A stretch of 64,000 bases of DNA from positions 21,377,316-21,441,315 of the forward strand of contig OZ024794.1 in the NCBI GenBank assembly GCA_964017045.1, written 5' to 3'. This DNA comes from Omphiscola glabra. Taxonomy: Eukaryota; Mollusca; Gastropoda; Lymnaeidae. Made by a program: the position numbers and the translations under genes. Below, one piece after another: positions 11,741 through 26,400 of the stretch (position 1 is its first letter; each line of letters opens with the position of its first letter). The notes beneath the pieces are model-generated. The model had not been told where the DNA came from, made no database searches, and saw nothing but the letters and a program-made list of their open reading frames with translations.

Positions 11741-13885
11741 CAGGAGCTGGAACTCATGGCTGATAGTTAAATTTCACAATCTGCATTACCAAGTGTATCG
11801 CCAACCAGTTTCTCAGTTTCTAATGTAATGTGTTTGGAGGATTCGTAAAAAAACAACTCTTTATCTATCAGGGACGATATATGTTATTAGTTTTCAGATT
11901 TGTAATGTCCTTGTTCATTCTGGTCCTGTTTTTAAACAAAAATGCCATTCTGTGTATATATGTATATGTTCATTAACATGTTCCTTTTGGGAAACTACAT
12001 TTCAATTTCATCCTAAATAATCATGTAATTTATGTGAAGGTCTAAGTTTATGTAACAGATTTTAAGAACAAAATTATGGAACTTTAGAAATTTTCTAACT
12101 AGCAGCATGATCCTTAAATTCCTCCGTAGCAACTAACCCATTTCTTGGATTTTTTCCTTTCTTTAGAAATGAAAGACTTGCTTTAAGAACTGTGAAATTT
12201 TTAAGTCCTGGTACATGTATTTTATATTTCTCACTAATACAAGTCCAGCACTTGAAATAATCAATAGTTCTTTCAGTTATTGTTTGAGAAACTGAAGCAA
12301 AATTGTTTCATTTTAAATATGTTATCAAAATTGTCAGCATTTATTGAAGAGATCTTTTATAACTACTTTTCACTCATAGTAAGCATTTCTCTATGTGCTA
12401 GGGAAACTTGACATAAACTTGTACAAATTACAAACACATCTTGTATTATACAATAATAGAGAATGATCATTAGAGGGACTGCTGTCTTCATTTCTTTTCC
12501 TCATAAGACAGTATTTAACTCTACTTAATCACATGCATGTCTGATTATTAAAACTATAAAAATAATACAATATTTTTGTTATGAGTTCTTTTTAACAAGT
12601 TGTCTTAAACTGAATACAGTGTATTGTATTGATATATCTCGTTATAAAAATGTGCCTTGTCATTATACAGAACTTGTAATGTGTACAGGTAGAGTACTGA
12701 CTTATTTCCCCAAGTATATTCCCCATTTTTGAAATTCACATATTGGTTTTGGGACATTTCAAAATAATGCATTTATAAAATGGAAGATCAGTATCACTCA
12801 GCACAAGCTATACAAGCAAATAGGTGAAACTTAAAATATTTATGAACTTAAGTTTTCACAACATTTAGAAGAAAAAAATGCAGTTACTCATTGTTAGTAC
12901 TAGCATAGAATTTATTTTTATTTCAGAAGTACAATGAGGACAAAAGGATATGTAATTGCTTAAGGCTTTATGTTATAATATTTTAAACCTGAATCAAAAT
13001 GTCTACATTTATATATCGATAGAATAAAGTAAAGTTACGGTAAACAATAAGACTGTCCTTATGATACCTCTCTAGTCTAAATTCAAATCATTCATGATTG
13101 AAGATGTTGCAGATTAAAAATACTAATTATTTTTATCAGTTAGCAGTATTAAAAAAAAACTTAACTCTATCATGGTACTAAACTATCCGTTAATTATAAA
13201 TATTTATGAATAACAAAGCCATTTTTAAAGAATGATAGTGATATAGATACATTGCAAGTGCAAGCTTAAATTGATGTATGATATAAAGAATGATTGTATG
13301 ATAACAGTATTTCAGAAATGGATAGAGAGTGCATAGTGCTTTACCATTCTAAAAGTTTTTTGTATTTAGTGCCCAAGTTGGACAGAAAACCTTAACATTT
13401 ATGTAGCAGAACTTAAATTATACAAGTGGTTATTGTAATCATTGAATGTTACAATCAAGAATCTTTAAGAAGAGATAGTAAAACATAATGGACTTTTTAT
13501 TTTTACAATTCCAGCTGCATATTATGGATGCATTTGTCCTTAGGTGATATTTTTCAGTTTTAAGTAATGTAAATTACTTTTAAGTTCTAATAGACTTACA
13601 AGCAACTATTTTTAAAAATTTGATGATGTTAATTAATGATAAAACTGAAAGATAGTGTAAAATAGTTCAGGGTTACCCCAAGATGTGCTGCCTGGTTATT
13701 ATAATGCTCAAAACTAAAAAAGAAAATTTCCTTGGACAGACCTATCAACTGCAAACCATGTAAAATGCTAGTTAAAAATCTGTACAGGGTATTTTCTTCA
13801 ATTTAAATGTTTGTTATTTTCAGCTGCATTAATAGTACTGTATTTTAAGACTATTTTAAATAAATAAAAGTAGATTTTTATTGCT
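11741..13885 (+). other. Probable 3' UTR of the SERF-like gene
   Basis: About 2.1 kb without coding potential follows the stop. Overlapping AATAAA signals lie at 13859-13864 and 13863-13868. Minus-strand AATAAA signals lie at 13877-13882 and 13903-13908, so the two genes may end tail-to-tail or overlap slightly. Confidence 0.5.
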
Positions 13886-13908
13886 TAAAGAACTAAGTGA
13901 ATTTTATT
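13859..13908. terminator. Convergent polyadenylation region
   Basis: Plus-strand AATAAA signals (13859-13868) and minus-strand AATAAA signals (complement of tttatt at 13877-13882 and 13903-13908) are within 50 bp. This suits the 3' ends of the SERF-like and FRMD3/5-like transcripts. Other AATAAA sites exist nearby, so actual cleavage sites are not fixed by sequence alone. Confidence 0.45.
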
Positions 13909-16900
13909 ATTTTTAAAAATAGTGCAGAAATGAGAACAATGTTCATATGAAGCCCACTGCAGAAATAAGTTGCATCACAGCAAGTAAATGATAGGGTAAG
14001 CGAGTAAATTCTAAACAAAATGTAAATACAAAATGTGGCAAATTACTTGCATTTTCTAGTACAAAAGAATTATACAGCAAGGAAATCAAGAATCTGGTAA
14101 ATAGGATTCTTCTGTAGAATAAAGTATTTTTCTTAAAAATATGACATTGCACAGGTAAACAAAAGGAACGAATTTATTAAAATTTCTATATACAAGCCAA
14201 CTATTTTCTACATACAGTACAACATATAGACTTTCAGACAGCATTAGCATGTGTCACAGAGGTAATCTAAGAGACATCACATTAGAAGTTAGGCATTTTT
14301 CTCTCACTCTTAGGCAAATGCTGTCAAGTCGTCAGAATGCATCCACAATACTTAACTTATTATCTAATAACCAACACAAAATACTGAATTCACCAAATTC
14401 ATTGAACAATCTTGGTTAAAAATGTACCTTGTGATAACACTTTTTCTTTAAAAAAACCAGCAAACATAAATATCAAGCAATGCACTAAGTATCAACTTAT
14501 TGACATATCAATATCACACTAAAATAGCATTAGGCTCATTTGCACACATATTTTAAAGCAATACAAAAACTACCAAAAATTCCAATGCTTGTAAAATAAA
14601 ATAGCTATCAATGTCTTAAATATTGAAGAGCTGAATTTATCCCCTAGCTATGAAAAGTCACTTACAACCATAACTGTATAAAATTAAAAAGGTGTGCTAC
14701 AAATGAAATATATTTAGCTGTAAAAAAGCTATACATTTGTTCAAGAAAACATGTACCAGCAACATCAAAAATTATTTTTACGGCTCGCCACTTAAGGATA
14801 AGTTTCACCTTTTACAAGGCTCTAAATAATCTCCCTTATATTAAGAACTTTGAATCAAAATGAATAGTTATGGTTAGTTGATAATATATTAAAAATTTAC
14901 ATGTTCCAAAAATAATATAATACAAAAATTTTAACCTACTAAAAATGTTTATCAGCTGTTTCAATGATTGTGAGTAATCTCTTTGGCAGGCAAAATATTT
15001 TTTTTTTGATTGACAAGAACTGTTTTAACTGCTTTCATTGAATATAACAATTAGTTCATAAGCAGATATATTTATTATTATTAGACTTCCATCCCTAAAA
15101 CAAACAATTGCAAATGTTTTTCCTTCAATGAATCATAATTAATTGCCACCCTGAACATGTTAAAAAGGGATGTTACGCCACCATGTATCTTGCATAATTA
15201 TCATATCACATAAAGTATCTCATCCTAGACGAAAGTGAAAAACATTCTAGAGTAAGTAATTTTCAGGAAAAAATGGATGAGACAATGTGATCAAACAGCT
15301 AACTGGTAATCTGACACAAAAGCCATGCCATGATTTACTTGGTGAAAACAACAGCAAAACACCTACTGGTTGAATAAGAAAGCACAAATAGGCACTCTAA
15401 GTAAGTCTAAGACAGACAAACACTTGGGGAAAAAAGCAACATCAAAGTAAAATAATAAAAAAATTGGTTTATAATATTCTGGTTTAAGTTGCAATCTTTT
15501 GTATTTTTCTATCTGTGGCATGTTATTTTAGAAGCTTTCTAAGCAAAAGAAACAGTACCAGATGTGTCAACTGGCTGCCAAATGGTCAATGAAATTCATA
15601 ACCAACAATTTGCATAAGAACCATAGACTTATGTTAAGTATTATTTTGGATAACAAGATAGCATTAGAAATCCATGATTATGTGTCTGTAAATTCATGGC
15701 CTCCGAGGTTTGTTAACTCTTAAAAAAGAAAGTTTATTTGAATCATTAGGAATGTGCCAGAGACTGAGACTTTGCATGCATTGTTCCCTTGACTCTAGTA
15801 AATAAGTATGAATAAAATTTGATGCCATGAACCTACACATATGAGATTCGGAGTTCTCAGTGTAAACACATTACAAATGATGTTATATTAGAATGCTCAT
15901 GAAGGACTGGCAAAACAAATCACTCAATATGTACAAGTTCACATTCATAACATGCTGGTGCAAAATGTCAAATACTTAACAAGTGCAGAAATACATTTTC
16001 ACACAAACTTTGCAATTAGGGTACAAGTTCTTTAAAAGAATATGCTTTAATCTCTAAGATATGCCCATCTCATTATAGATTATATTGCTTTATATTATAT
16101 TGTGATAATGAGTGAATGATTTCAAAATTAGCAAGTAATAAAAAAAATATTTATTTTAGCACTTAAATTTGAAATTTTCACAAGTGAAACATTTTTGAGC
16201 TACAATTTGTCAATCAATGCTAAAATACAAATCAATTGACACAAATGAAGGTAAATGTTAAGTATAAAAACTTATTGAATAACTGATTTATCAAGGAATT
16301 ACACACGTTTATATGCATCATTAAATGAACTATGGATGACAGTTTGAAAGTTAAGATAAAAACTAGCATTAACAGATTTAAACAACTAGGCAAAAAAATG
16401 TACAATTATTTTCTTCATTGGACACAGAGTCAAAATTTGAAAAAAATAAAATGAGCAAATTAAGAATCTAAAAATGAGCTGTGTTGACACCATGTGACTA
16501 AGCAACCACCATCAAAGGTTTCATTGAACTAATTACAAGGACAGAACACAAGCCCAACACCGCAGCATTGACTAAAACATTCATTTTATTTTCAAGAGTA
16601 AATAAAGTAAAAATAAATGGTGAAGTGTATTTATGCCACGTAGAAAACAAAGATGTAAAAAATCAACTTTTTTTTGTTAAAATGAAAGCTAATTTTACAA
16701 TGTTTTAAAAGCAAAATGATGAAAGCACATTAATCCCCAAAAATTGAAATATTATTTACAAGAACAAATGACATGGGAGATAAATCTCATGGAATATGGA
16801 TAGAATTTGGCTGAGTTTCCACCCCATATAGTATACAGGGATCAAAAGAGATAATTAAAATTAGGAAAAAAAAATAATAAATTAAAGATCACAACATGAT

Positions 16901-17008
16901 TTGGGTTGAGATAACCTGGATATGCACTAATTTGACAGCACTAATTCTTACTGAAGAATTGAGGATTAACAAATGGAGGGGGATAAAAGAAACCTTGAGA
17001 CATGAGTC
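13886..17008 (-). other. Probable 3' UTR of the FRMD3/5-like gene
   Basis: About 3.1 kb between the stop codon at 17009 and the convergent polyadenylation region has no exon-like features on either strand. The real 3' end could lie nearer to the stop. Confidence 0.4.
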
Positions 17009-17455
17009 TTACTTCTTAAAATAACCAACTACTTGATTTGCTTTCTGTATTAAAATGTCTCTGACAGGCTCCAGGAATACCAGGTGCTCTCGTACTTTAG
17101 AGATTAATGGATGTTTTAAAGGGCTGAAGAATAACACATAGAATAGAACCATGGACAGCAGTAGCATAACAACTACAGAAAGTATTACAGCTTTCAAACA
17201 CACACCACCAGCAGATGATTTTGCCTTGTCCTTTTTGGCTGGTTCTGTAGATACTGGTTGCACCACCTGTGGGGATAAGTTGAGATCTTTTTGTACAACT
17301 GGATTAATAAGTTCATCTTCTAGCATCTTGATCTGCTCATCCAAGCAAGGTTTGGTGTCACTTTCCTCATCACTTTCTTCCACAGTCCTGTTTGGTTCAT
17401 ATGGAAGGGTTTCATCAATGCTGGTCTCCAAAATTGCTGGCCTCTCTTTTACAAC
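17009..17455 (-). CDS. Terminal exon of the FRMD3/5-like gene with the C-terminal membrane segment
   Basis: The exon begins in phase 0 after an acceptor ending ataatag and reads [15 protein letters not shown]. It runs through an acidic stretch (EESDEESD) and a lysine-rich juxtamembrane part (AKKDKAK), then a hydrophobic span of about 25 residues beginning [16 protein letters not shown], and a tail of about 38 residues ending GYFKK before TAA at 17009-17011. An open frame beginning at 17431 has only a TTG there and is continuous with the splice acceptor, so it is an exon rather than a separate gene. The C-tail differs from what I recall of the vertebrate FRMD5 tail, so conservation beyond the membrane segment is unproven. 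Confidence 0.88.
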   Translation of the reverse strand, partial: VVKERPAILETSIDETLPYEPNRTVEESDEESDTKPCLDEQIKMLEDELINPVVQKDLNLSPQVVQPVSTEPAKKDKAKSSAGGVCLKAVILSVVVMLLLSMVLFYVLFFSPLKHPLISKVREHLVFLEPVRDILIQKANQVVGYFKK

Positions 17456-20400
17456 CTATTATTAGAAGAAAGTATAAAAGAATACTTTCAAATTTCAAAC
17501 ATTTCGAGACAAACATACAATGCTATTGTCAGTTGTGTGATAGAAATATTCCCATTTGACATATTTTAAGTTACATAGCAGTTAAAAATTATGCATTATA
17601 AATTTATATGCTTTTTTGTAACTGAATGTTTTGATTACCTGGCCATTCTCTTTATGTATAGGGGTAGCCACTGCAGCAACAGTATTGGCTGCAGACTTCT
17701 GAAACTTTTCTTCAAATGCTTCAATGGACGCAAGAGGAGCTTTAACTTGAGGCCCAGCTTCAATAACTTCTTCTTTTGTTGGTGTAGCCACAGGTGTTTC
17801 ATTGACCACAAGTATGTTGGGGACATCGACTGCAGCCTCTGTGATAAAAACATTTTATATATTATTAAATTAAATGTTAAAGTAATGAAAATTTGAACAA
17901 CTTGAATTACGAAAGTTATTAACTTGGAAGAGCATCTTGAATCTGAAATGATACACTGAGTTAAACCAGTGAAACTTTGAAAAGTTGTTACTCCAATATT
18001 CTTCTATTAAAAAACAAAAAGAAAAGAATTTAATGAATTATTTCAAATTGTTTTGTTTTTGAAGGAATTCTTTTTCCTTCCTTCACCAATTTTTAAAAGC
18101 ATTGAGTAAAATAGAAAAATATATGCACTTTTTGAAATAAATATTATGTGGAGGAAAAAGATTCAAGTCAGTAAAACAAATAATTTCATTTTCTCAAACC
18201 TTATAGTTAAATCTTGTTTCAAATAAGTTAACAATTTGCAATAGTGGAGGAAGAAGCTATTGGAAACTTAAAAAAACAAAACAATAAAGTAACATGTCCA
18301 TCTTAAAGCTTTGATTCAACATGTCCGTCCATCTTAAAGCTTTGGTTCGCCAGTCCAAAACTTATATAAAAAATTAAAACATGCCAACTATTTCAACTGT
18401 AAAAAATTCAGTGAAATGGTACCCGGGAAAAACCTTTCTGCTGATGATGAATATGTCAAGAAAGCAAAACAGACACTTTTATTTTCTGTACACTGTATGG
18501 CACCATGATAGCAAAGGAGGGTTTTAAGCAGTAGTTTGAATGTAAGTTAAATTAGATTTTACACAATGAAAAGAAATTGTCAACATCATCTTGCCCAATT
18601 TAATAAACTTAATTAATAAACTTTTAGAGTTAAGAGAAAATTGGGATTGTGAAGTTAAGTATTGTAATGGTGAATTTGAAAATCAGAAAAGTTTGTTAAA
18701 AAAAAAAATAAAAAAAATCAATTACTTAAATAGATATTTAAAAAAATAATTGCATTTACAAATTTGTTATTTGGGTTGACATAAAGATAATTTTTTAAAA
18801 TAAATTATAGTTAACTTTTAAAAATTTGAGCAATATTTCAACTAACAGGTCTGTGACTTCATAAGCAGGTTTTTACAGAAAGGTTCATGGTGGGTAGAAG
18901 CACAATACAAAGCATCTATTCTTCATAACAAGAGATTTCTTCTAAACCGTTATTCAAAATCAACAATTTCTACAAAGATCATGTCTTTTCTTACACTACT
19001 TACACAAAGTACACAGATAACAACATTTTTTTTAAAACATACTACTGTTGCAACAATGCTGGCAATGTTAAAAAAAATCAGTTATTCTTTGAGTCAAGAG
19101 ATTAAAAATAATATAAATGTATTAAAACATTAGAAAAAAATTAAGCCAGATCACCAGAAATTTGAGCAAATATAAACATCAAATCTATGTAACTAAGTTT
19201 TTGAGAATAATTTTTCTGAGGTTAACACAGCTAAAAACTGCCTGTAAAGTCAATTACTTTCTATGGAATCAATATGTGTTAGTAAACGGAAAAGTAAACA
19301 AAATGATAATCTTTTATTGGCACAATATAAATCAGCTTTCTACAGGTTCAAACTAAAAAGCTTTAGAGAATATTTTTTTTCAATCAGTAGCAGTAGGAAT
19401 AATATAGCTTAATCATTGAAATTTAAGAAGTAAAATTTTTTTTTTTTTAAAGTTAGAATTAAAGAGAAAAATAAAAAACAATCCCCAAATCTTTTCCAAC
19501 AAATAACTGTAAAGATAACTAAATAAAATGTTAAATTTTTTCTTTGGCCAAGAACATTTCAAGTTTGAAAAGAAAGCATTGCATCACATAGAAATATCTA
19601 AATACACAGTACCGAGAACTACCTATTTCTATGGATTAATAAAATTAAGTGCAAAATATACATTGAAATAAATTTATGAGCCTGCTGTACAGTGCTGAGT
19701 TAAAATGAACATTAATCAGATAAAATAACTATTACTAAAGCAGATTTATATATAGAAACTTTTTTTAATTGTAATATTATATAATAATGGCCCAATTTTG
19801 AAAATGAATGAAAACGTTCTATTAACTTGTTAGTAAATGGCACTGATCTGGTAGACATTGTACAGATATAGAGTTTTGGTATTGTCAGACCTGTTTACCC
19901 TCGAAATCTTACAATATAGTCTCAAAATTCTACAGTGCAGTATCTTAATAGTAAATAAATAAACATACAGTATATATAATGTATAACTCTCGCATTGCAT
20001 GTCCAGTGGGATTGAGTTAAGCCGACGTCAAAAAATGTAAATTCTAAAAGTAGATGACTGACGTTTATATTGCTATCTGCTGTCAATTTGAGGTGCAGAC
20101 ATGTATCTGCTTTAGATATCAATTAATATTTAGGTGAACGTGCAGATCAGTCTGGTAAAAATAAAGTTACTGGTGAAATTTAATGAGGTTCAAACTCTAA
20201 GTCAGATCAGCATAAAATAAACTTTTAAAATAAGAATTAATTTATAAATTAAGGCGTCATTTTAAAAAAACTTACCAATCAACTTGAGATTTAATTTTTA
20301 GGAAACTGTTTAAAAAACTTATTGATTATTATTTTTCATTATGACTATTTCCCGTTGTATACATGGCAGGATTATGAAGATAATTCCTACAAAACATTGC

Positions 20401-23400
20401 ATGGTATTAAAGCATTCGACATATAAATAAAATATTTTGGACTGCCTAAATGAATATTGTAGAAATTTTTTAATTATACAGTTTCTTCCAAGATCCCCCC
20501 CCCCCCCCAACCACTTTTTTCCAAAATATTGAAAACACCCATCCACCCCACATTGTTTACATACTATATGGATTGCAGCGGATTGACTAAAATTGTCACT
20601 AGGGCGACTACGTTAATATTACTGTTGCTGTGTCTAGCAAGTTAATTATGAAAATACAAAACAAAAATTTGACAATCACCACTATTATTACCAAAATGTG
20701 GCTGCGTTAATTTTAAGGACTTAAATATTTAGACCCCCCCCCCCCCCCAATAAATGTCCTAAATCAACACCACTCCCTTCTTCTCTCAGGGCAGACATAA
20801 TATAATTATAGATGGTTCCCAACCAATCATATTTCTCGATACATTCAATTCACTGCTGGAAGAAGAATGCAAATTAAAACCAACAAACGAAAATGCATGT
20901 TTTCATTAAATTTTTTTTTAAAATCCGAAAGAAAAACGACAGGCATGTATATATTTTCAACCCGGTCTCTTAAAGTCATAGTTCTGTCAGGTCTTGGTGT
21001 ACAATAGAAAAAGACATCTAAAAATCATATATTGCACGCTAAAATCCTAAGAGTAAACAGGTCTGTATTTCACTTGGCCTATTTAATACGTAAGATATAA
21101 ATAAATCATTGAAAATCCCATCAATAACTACAAAAAAAATTTATTTTTAAAATGTAAAGGGTTTTTAGCATATAATAACTTTTGAAGAACGTAATTATTT
21201 TTCTTGTATTATTGGAATGAACCCTTTTTTTCTTGAATATATTTAAAAAAAACATATATAATTTTTGAAACATGTCATCCTTGTAGAGAAGCCGACTTTT
21301 ATCAATTAAAGAAATTATATAACAGTATGAATACAATCCTAGGATAATTTTAAAAATTGAATCAAGTCTTACAATAGGCTGTGATAACTGAAACATGCAA
21401 AAATGTCTTGACTTGTAAAATATAAAGAAAAATAAGATTCTGAAGCATTATAGGATTTTACAGGCAAAAAAAAAAAAAAAACAAACCAAAAAAAAAAACC
21501 ACCACAAAACCAGGTCATCCGGTTGAAAGCAAACCATGTTTACCTTCTTTATTTTTGCCTGGAGCCAGATAAACTGGAGAGTGAACAACATCCTCAGTTA
21601 CTTCTATGGAGTTTGCAGATTATTCATTTATATAAGGTTCAGGATCAGAGGTACAAAAAAATAGATTAAAAAGTCACTGCACATGCATTAAAGGATTAAC
21701 ATGTATAATAAAACTTTAAATACATTTTGTGTGATGAAATAGCAATTTGATCATGCTACATAAAGAATTGTAATGATACAATTTCTTGTTAAATTACTGC
21801 TCCCATATTGTAAGTGTCTGTGGTCTATTAAAAAAAAAAAAAAAAAAAAAAGAGTTTCAAGTGCTTTTGGGCCACTTTAAAAAAAAAAAAAAAAAAGTGG
21901 GGATGAAAATGCAAATAATTTTGAGGTTTCATATAAAAAAGTGTTGGACTTACCATTAAACTTTCTGCGATCTATTGTTGTGAGAACATAGGGGAAAAAA
22001 TTTAATTAATTTTACAAAAGCAAAAGTAACTTATCATGTATTTAAGTAATTTTAAGATTTCTTGTCATGTGTATTTTAGAGAAAAAAATAATATTCTAGA
22101 ATTTCTTGCTGATTTCAAAAGATGTAAATCATAAACATCATGCAGGAATTTAAAATATTTTCACTGCAATAAAGGCAGATAGGAATCAATCTCCAGTTAG
22201 CTCCTATAGTCATAAAACCCTTGGGGTTGCAGCCATAAGGCAGTGGAGGGTTGTTTGTAATCAGAGATTTCCTTCTCTTTGGGTGAAAAATTTTATGTCT
22301 GAATTTGGGTGATTTGTCTTTCTGGTATTGTTGGGGTTTGAACTTCAGTTCAAGAGTAAGTATGTAATGTTCTTTTTTCAACACACTGAACCATACAGCC
22401 ATCCAAAAATTTTGACGCATCAAATATGATTAAACTTTCTTAAATAGTAGCTTCAAAGATAATAAAAAGCATAGTGATAATTAAATAAATCACTTTTCTG
22501 CATTTGAAAATGTGAAGAAAAAAAGGGTGAGCTTGATTAATTAAATTAGGTCCGTTTATGTGAATTAAAAGTGGCTCTATTAACTAGAATCTAAACCACT
22601 CTTTCCTTAACAGTCAAAGAGAAAAGGGTAATCTTCTGTTGTAGCTCTCAACAAATATTAACTTATTATACTTTCATCCTTGACTTGGCCACACAAAAGT
22701 TTATTGAAATTGTCATTTATGACACGTAGAATTGAGTTTCACAGCTGTTAAAGTCAAACAAATATAATGTAAAGATAGGTTTTCAATGAAATAATAATCT
22801 GAATAAATGAAAAAGAGAATAAAAAAATATTTGAAAGATAGACTTCACATTATATTTTAGATTTCATGACAGAAAAGTGCCACAAGAATGTAGCAATACA
22901 GAGCCATGATTACCAAATTTAATCATTCTTAAGCCGGTTCATTCATAAATCAATCCCTTAGTTTTGGTAGGGAAAAGTGTATAACCCACTCATAATCCAA
23001 ACCATCAAAAAATATATATGCTATTTTAGGCAATTTGGTACTAAAAAATTTATTTTTAAAAAAATCAAAATAATCCAGACTTCTTAAAATAATTGTGTAG
23101 GTAAAAGACATAAAAACAAATATACCAATGTATACAACAGGTGCTTAACTATAGTGAATTAAAAAAAAATAATAGATGCTTGCTGCTTTGAAACAAACAC
23201 ATGGTCGCCTGGTCAATCCATGCATGTATTCTGATATAAATATCAATAAACAAGACTAAGTAAGTGCAGATGGCTAGCTCTTTTCTCTGGTAACAGGTTT
23301 TAAATATAGGTTAGGTACCAAACTAACTCTGTTCTAAAATTAGTTTTTAACTGCTGCTACAATTTTATAAAATAAAACAATCTGACATTTCATTATTCAT

Positions 23401-26400
23401 TTTAGGTTATTATTACAGCCAATCACATCAGTTGCAAAATAAGGACAAAAGTTGTGAACCAGTTTTGCACAGTGCTGTACTGTAACTTTGTTTAATTACT
23501 TTGTCATTGTTTTCTATATCTGAAGCAATATACCTAGAGAAAATTATAAAAATCTTATATGACCAACTTATTACCCTGAAATATATATTTTTTAAATCGG
23601 CTTTAGATCCAGAATGTTAAGTACAAATCCAAATATACAAACAAAGTGGACTAAACCTCATATATCAAGATAATATGAGAAAAAGGTTGCTTACAAAAAA
23701 TTATTAGATTGTGGGGAAAGTTAATATTACATACCACTTATATAGCTAAGAATGGCTGTAACAGCTTACAATGATAAGTTTAAATTTTGGTTAGAGTAAA
23801 AACAAGGAAAGAACTTAATTGAAGAATTCTTAAAAGACTAAATAAGGAAAGGGGTTTAAAAAAAAATATTAAAAAATATCAAAGCCAGCCCCCCCCCCTT
23901 CTTCTGTTCCGTTTGGATAAATTATGCTGGATTTTCATTCTTATTAATATTTCCTTCACCTTAGTATTTTACTTTTGAAGTTTTTAATGTAGAATATTGA
24001 TGTAACCATTTCTGACTTGAACTTGACAGTAAGTAAATATATAATTTAAATCTGAAATGAACTGCATACTTTGCTCACCTTCTCTAAAACTTTCTGATGC
24101 AAGATTCTCACGAACAAGAGTATTGTTCTTTTCATGTCCATGACTTTTCTTTCCGAAATTAGGCAATGAAGACGTCCTGTCCAAATAGATAAGGAAAACA
24201 TTTCTTACCACTTTGGGATGGAAATAGATTTTATTGCTAATGCATGGAGCAGATTAGATTATTAGCCCCCAAACTAGCATGACTTTTCATAAAAATGTTG
24301 AAACATTTACAAGTGAAACAGTTATGCCTCAAAGTTTTTTCTCTACAAAATTGGGTAGAATACTTCACTGATTAACAACCTATTTTTTAAGCCTCTTATT
24401 TAACCTCTTTCAACCTCATAGTGGCTGATTCCAGCCCATTCTAATTCAAACCCTGTAATGCACAAATTTGACTGCCCAAAACGCTTTTTGCAAGGTGCTA
24501 TCCACCTTGTTTCTGTACTTTTAGATTCTGAAATTCAAAAAGCTTTATTCTGTATTGTTGAAAATTTACTTCCGGTTATAATAGTATTACACTAGTACAC
24601 TGCCCAATTGGTCAATAACAAAATAGCTCATAAATCGGCTATTAAGCATAAACAATATTTGTTGGTAACCAATGAAAGCTTAGTGAAATAATGTTATACA
24701 ACACATAATGCAAATGGTAATGAATGCAATTTATTCTGTCATTTAATTATATCATAAAAGGCTGCACCTATAGGTACACGGGTACCAGAATTGAGAGTTT
24801 GGGATTAAAAAACGATTAAAAATATTATTGTTGGGTTTGTAAGACCGAATGAGGTATCAAATGAAAGATAATTGAATGTACTATACGTTTGTAAATTTAA
24901 TTTTTCATTTTAACTAAAATAAACTACTACAAATGACATCCGAATAGCATTAGTCAAAATGTACACGGACACGCAGCGCCCCCTTTCGGACCCAGGACAC
25001 ATTAAACTCAATGCTATTCGGATGTCATTTGTGGTAGTTTATTTTAGTTAAAATGAAGAATTAAGATTTCAAACGTATAGTACATTCAATTATCTTTCAT
25101 TTGATACCTCATTTGGTCTTACAAACCCAACAAAAATATTTTAAATCGTTTTTTAATCCCAACCTCTCAATTCTGGTACCCGTGTACCAATAGCCACTTC
25201 GATCATAAAATAGATTAACCCATCTACGGCAGATATGAAGGTTTTTTTTCTCTGGGAGTTAAATGGATGAAAATTCTGAGAGGCTCAGGTTGAATCGGTT
25301 AAACCACAATGACATTTATCTCAAAGAATCAAGAAAAAAATTAGGCAAATGATGAGGAAAGACATGATTTAATTACCTAGCAAAAGGTGGCTCAGTTCTG
25401 CGTATGTTCTCACTAGCCTCATATGCTTCATTTTGGCATCGCCCACTGGCAAAGACAACAATGCGAGCTGTTAGTTACATTCATGCCACAGAAAAGAAAT
25501 AAGAACCTAATGAATAAGTTTAGTCTAGAATTCAGCTGAAATATCTAAAAGTCAAGTATGAGAAATGGAGGACTTTGGTTCACAAGCTTATTCTGTGTGC
25601 ACAATAATTTGCATGCGCTGCTAAAATTTGAACCCTAATGAATTTAAGGTTAAAACAGAAGAAAAACACCCACCAATACCTTTTTAAATTTCATTTTAAG
25701 AAAAAAAATAACTATAAAATTAAGAAACAATGCAAAATTGAAAACCTGAATCGAAATTTGGATCCCCTTGAAAAGAGGCTTCCTCCAGATCGAATTTTAG
25801 GAGCAGTAGCTGATGAAGATAATCTAAAACAAAAAGAAAGGATAGGAGTTAAGCTCCAGTTGAAAAGTAAATTAAAAAATCAAAGCTTTAAAAAATATAT
25901 TTGTAATAATAAATGTGTAACTTGATTCATGTTAATAAATAATTTTAACTCTGACATATAAAAGGTGGTACAAATGACAACATTTTAAAAACAGCTAAGA
26001 AACTGTCAAGAAAAATATGGATACAATTTTCTAAAAAATTTATGATTTTAAATCAGACAGTAGTTGCAAGAGAAGTTGAATAGTAAATGCATTAATAAAG
26101 AGCCCATTTTGGAAGCAACTAACTGAAATATATATCACAGGTCATGTCGTAAAATATTATTCCTTAAAAAAAAATCTTGACATATTTTAAGCTCCACTGG
26201 TTCTGTGGATGTAAACTGACAAATCAGTTATATTAGCCGTTAATATTTAGATGTAAAATTCAATTTGGTGACCACCCATGACCCACTGAACACATCTTAA
26301 GGGGCCATACATAAGTGACAATGACTGTTTGATTTAGGGTAAAAGTATTGACCAAAATTTTATGGATGGCCCCTAAACTGCTACTAAACTAAAAGGGTTT

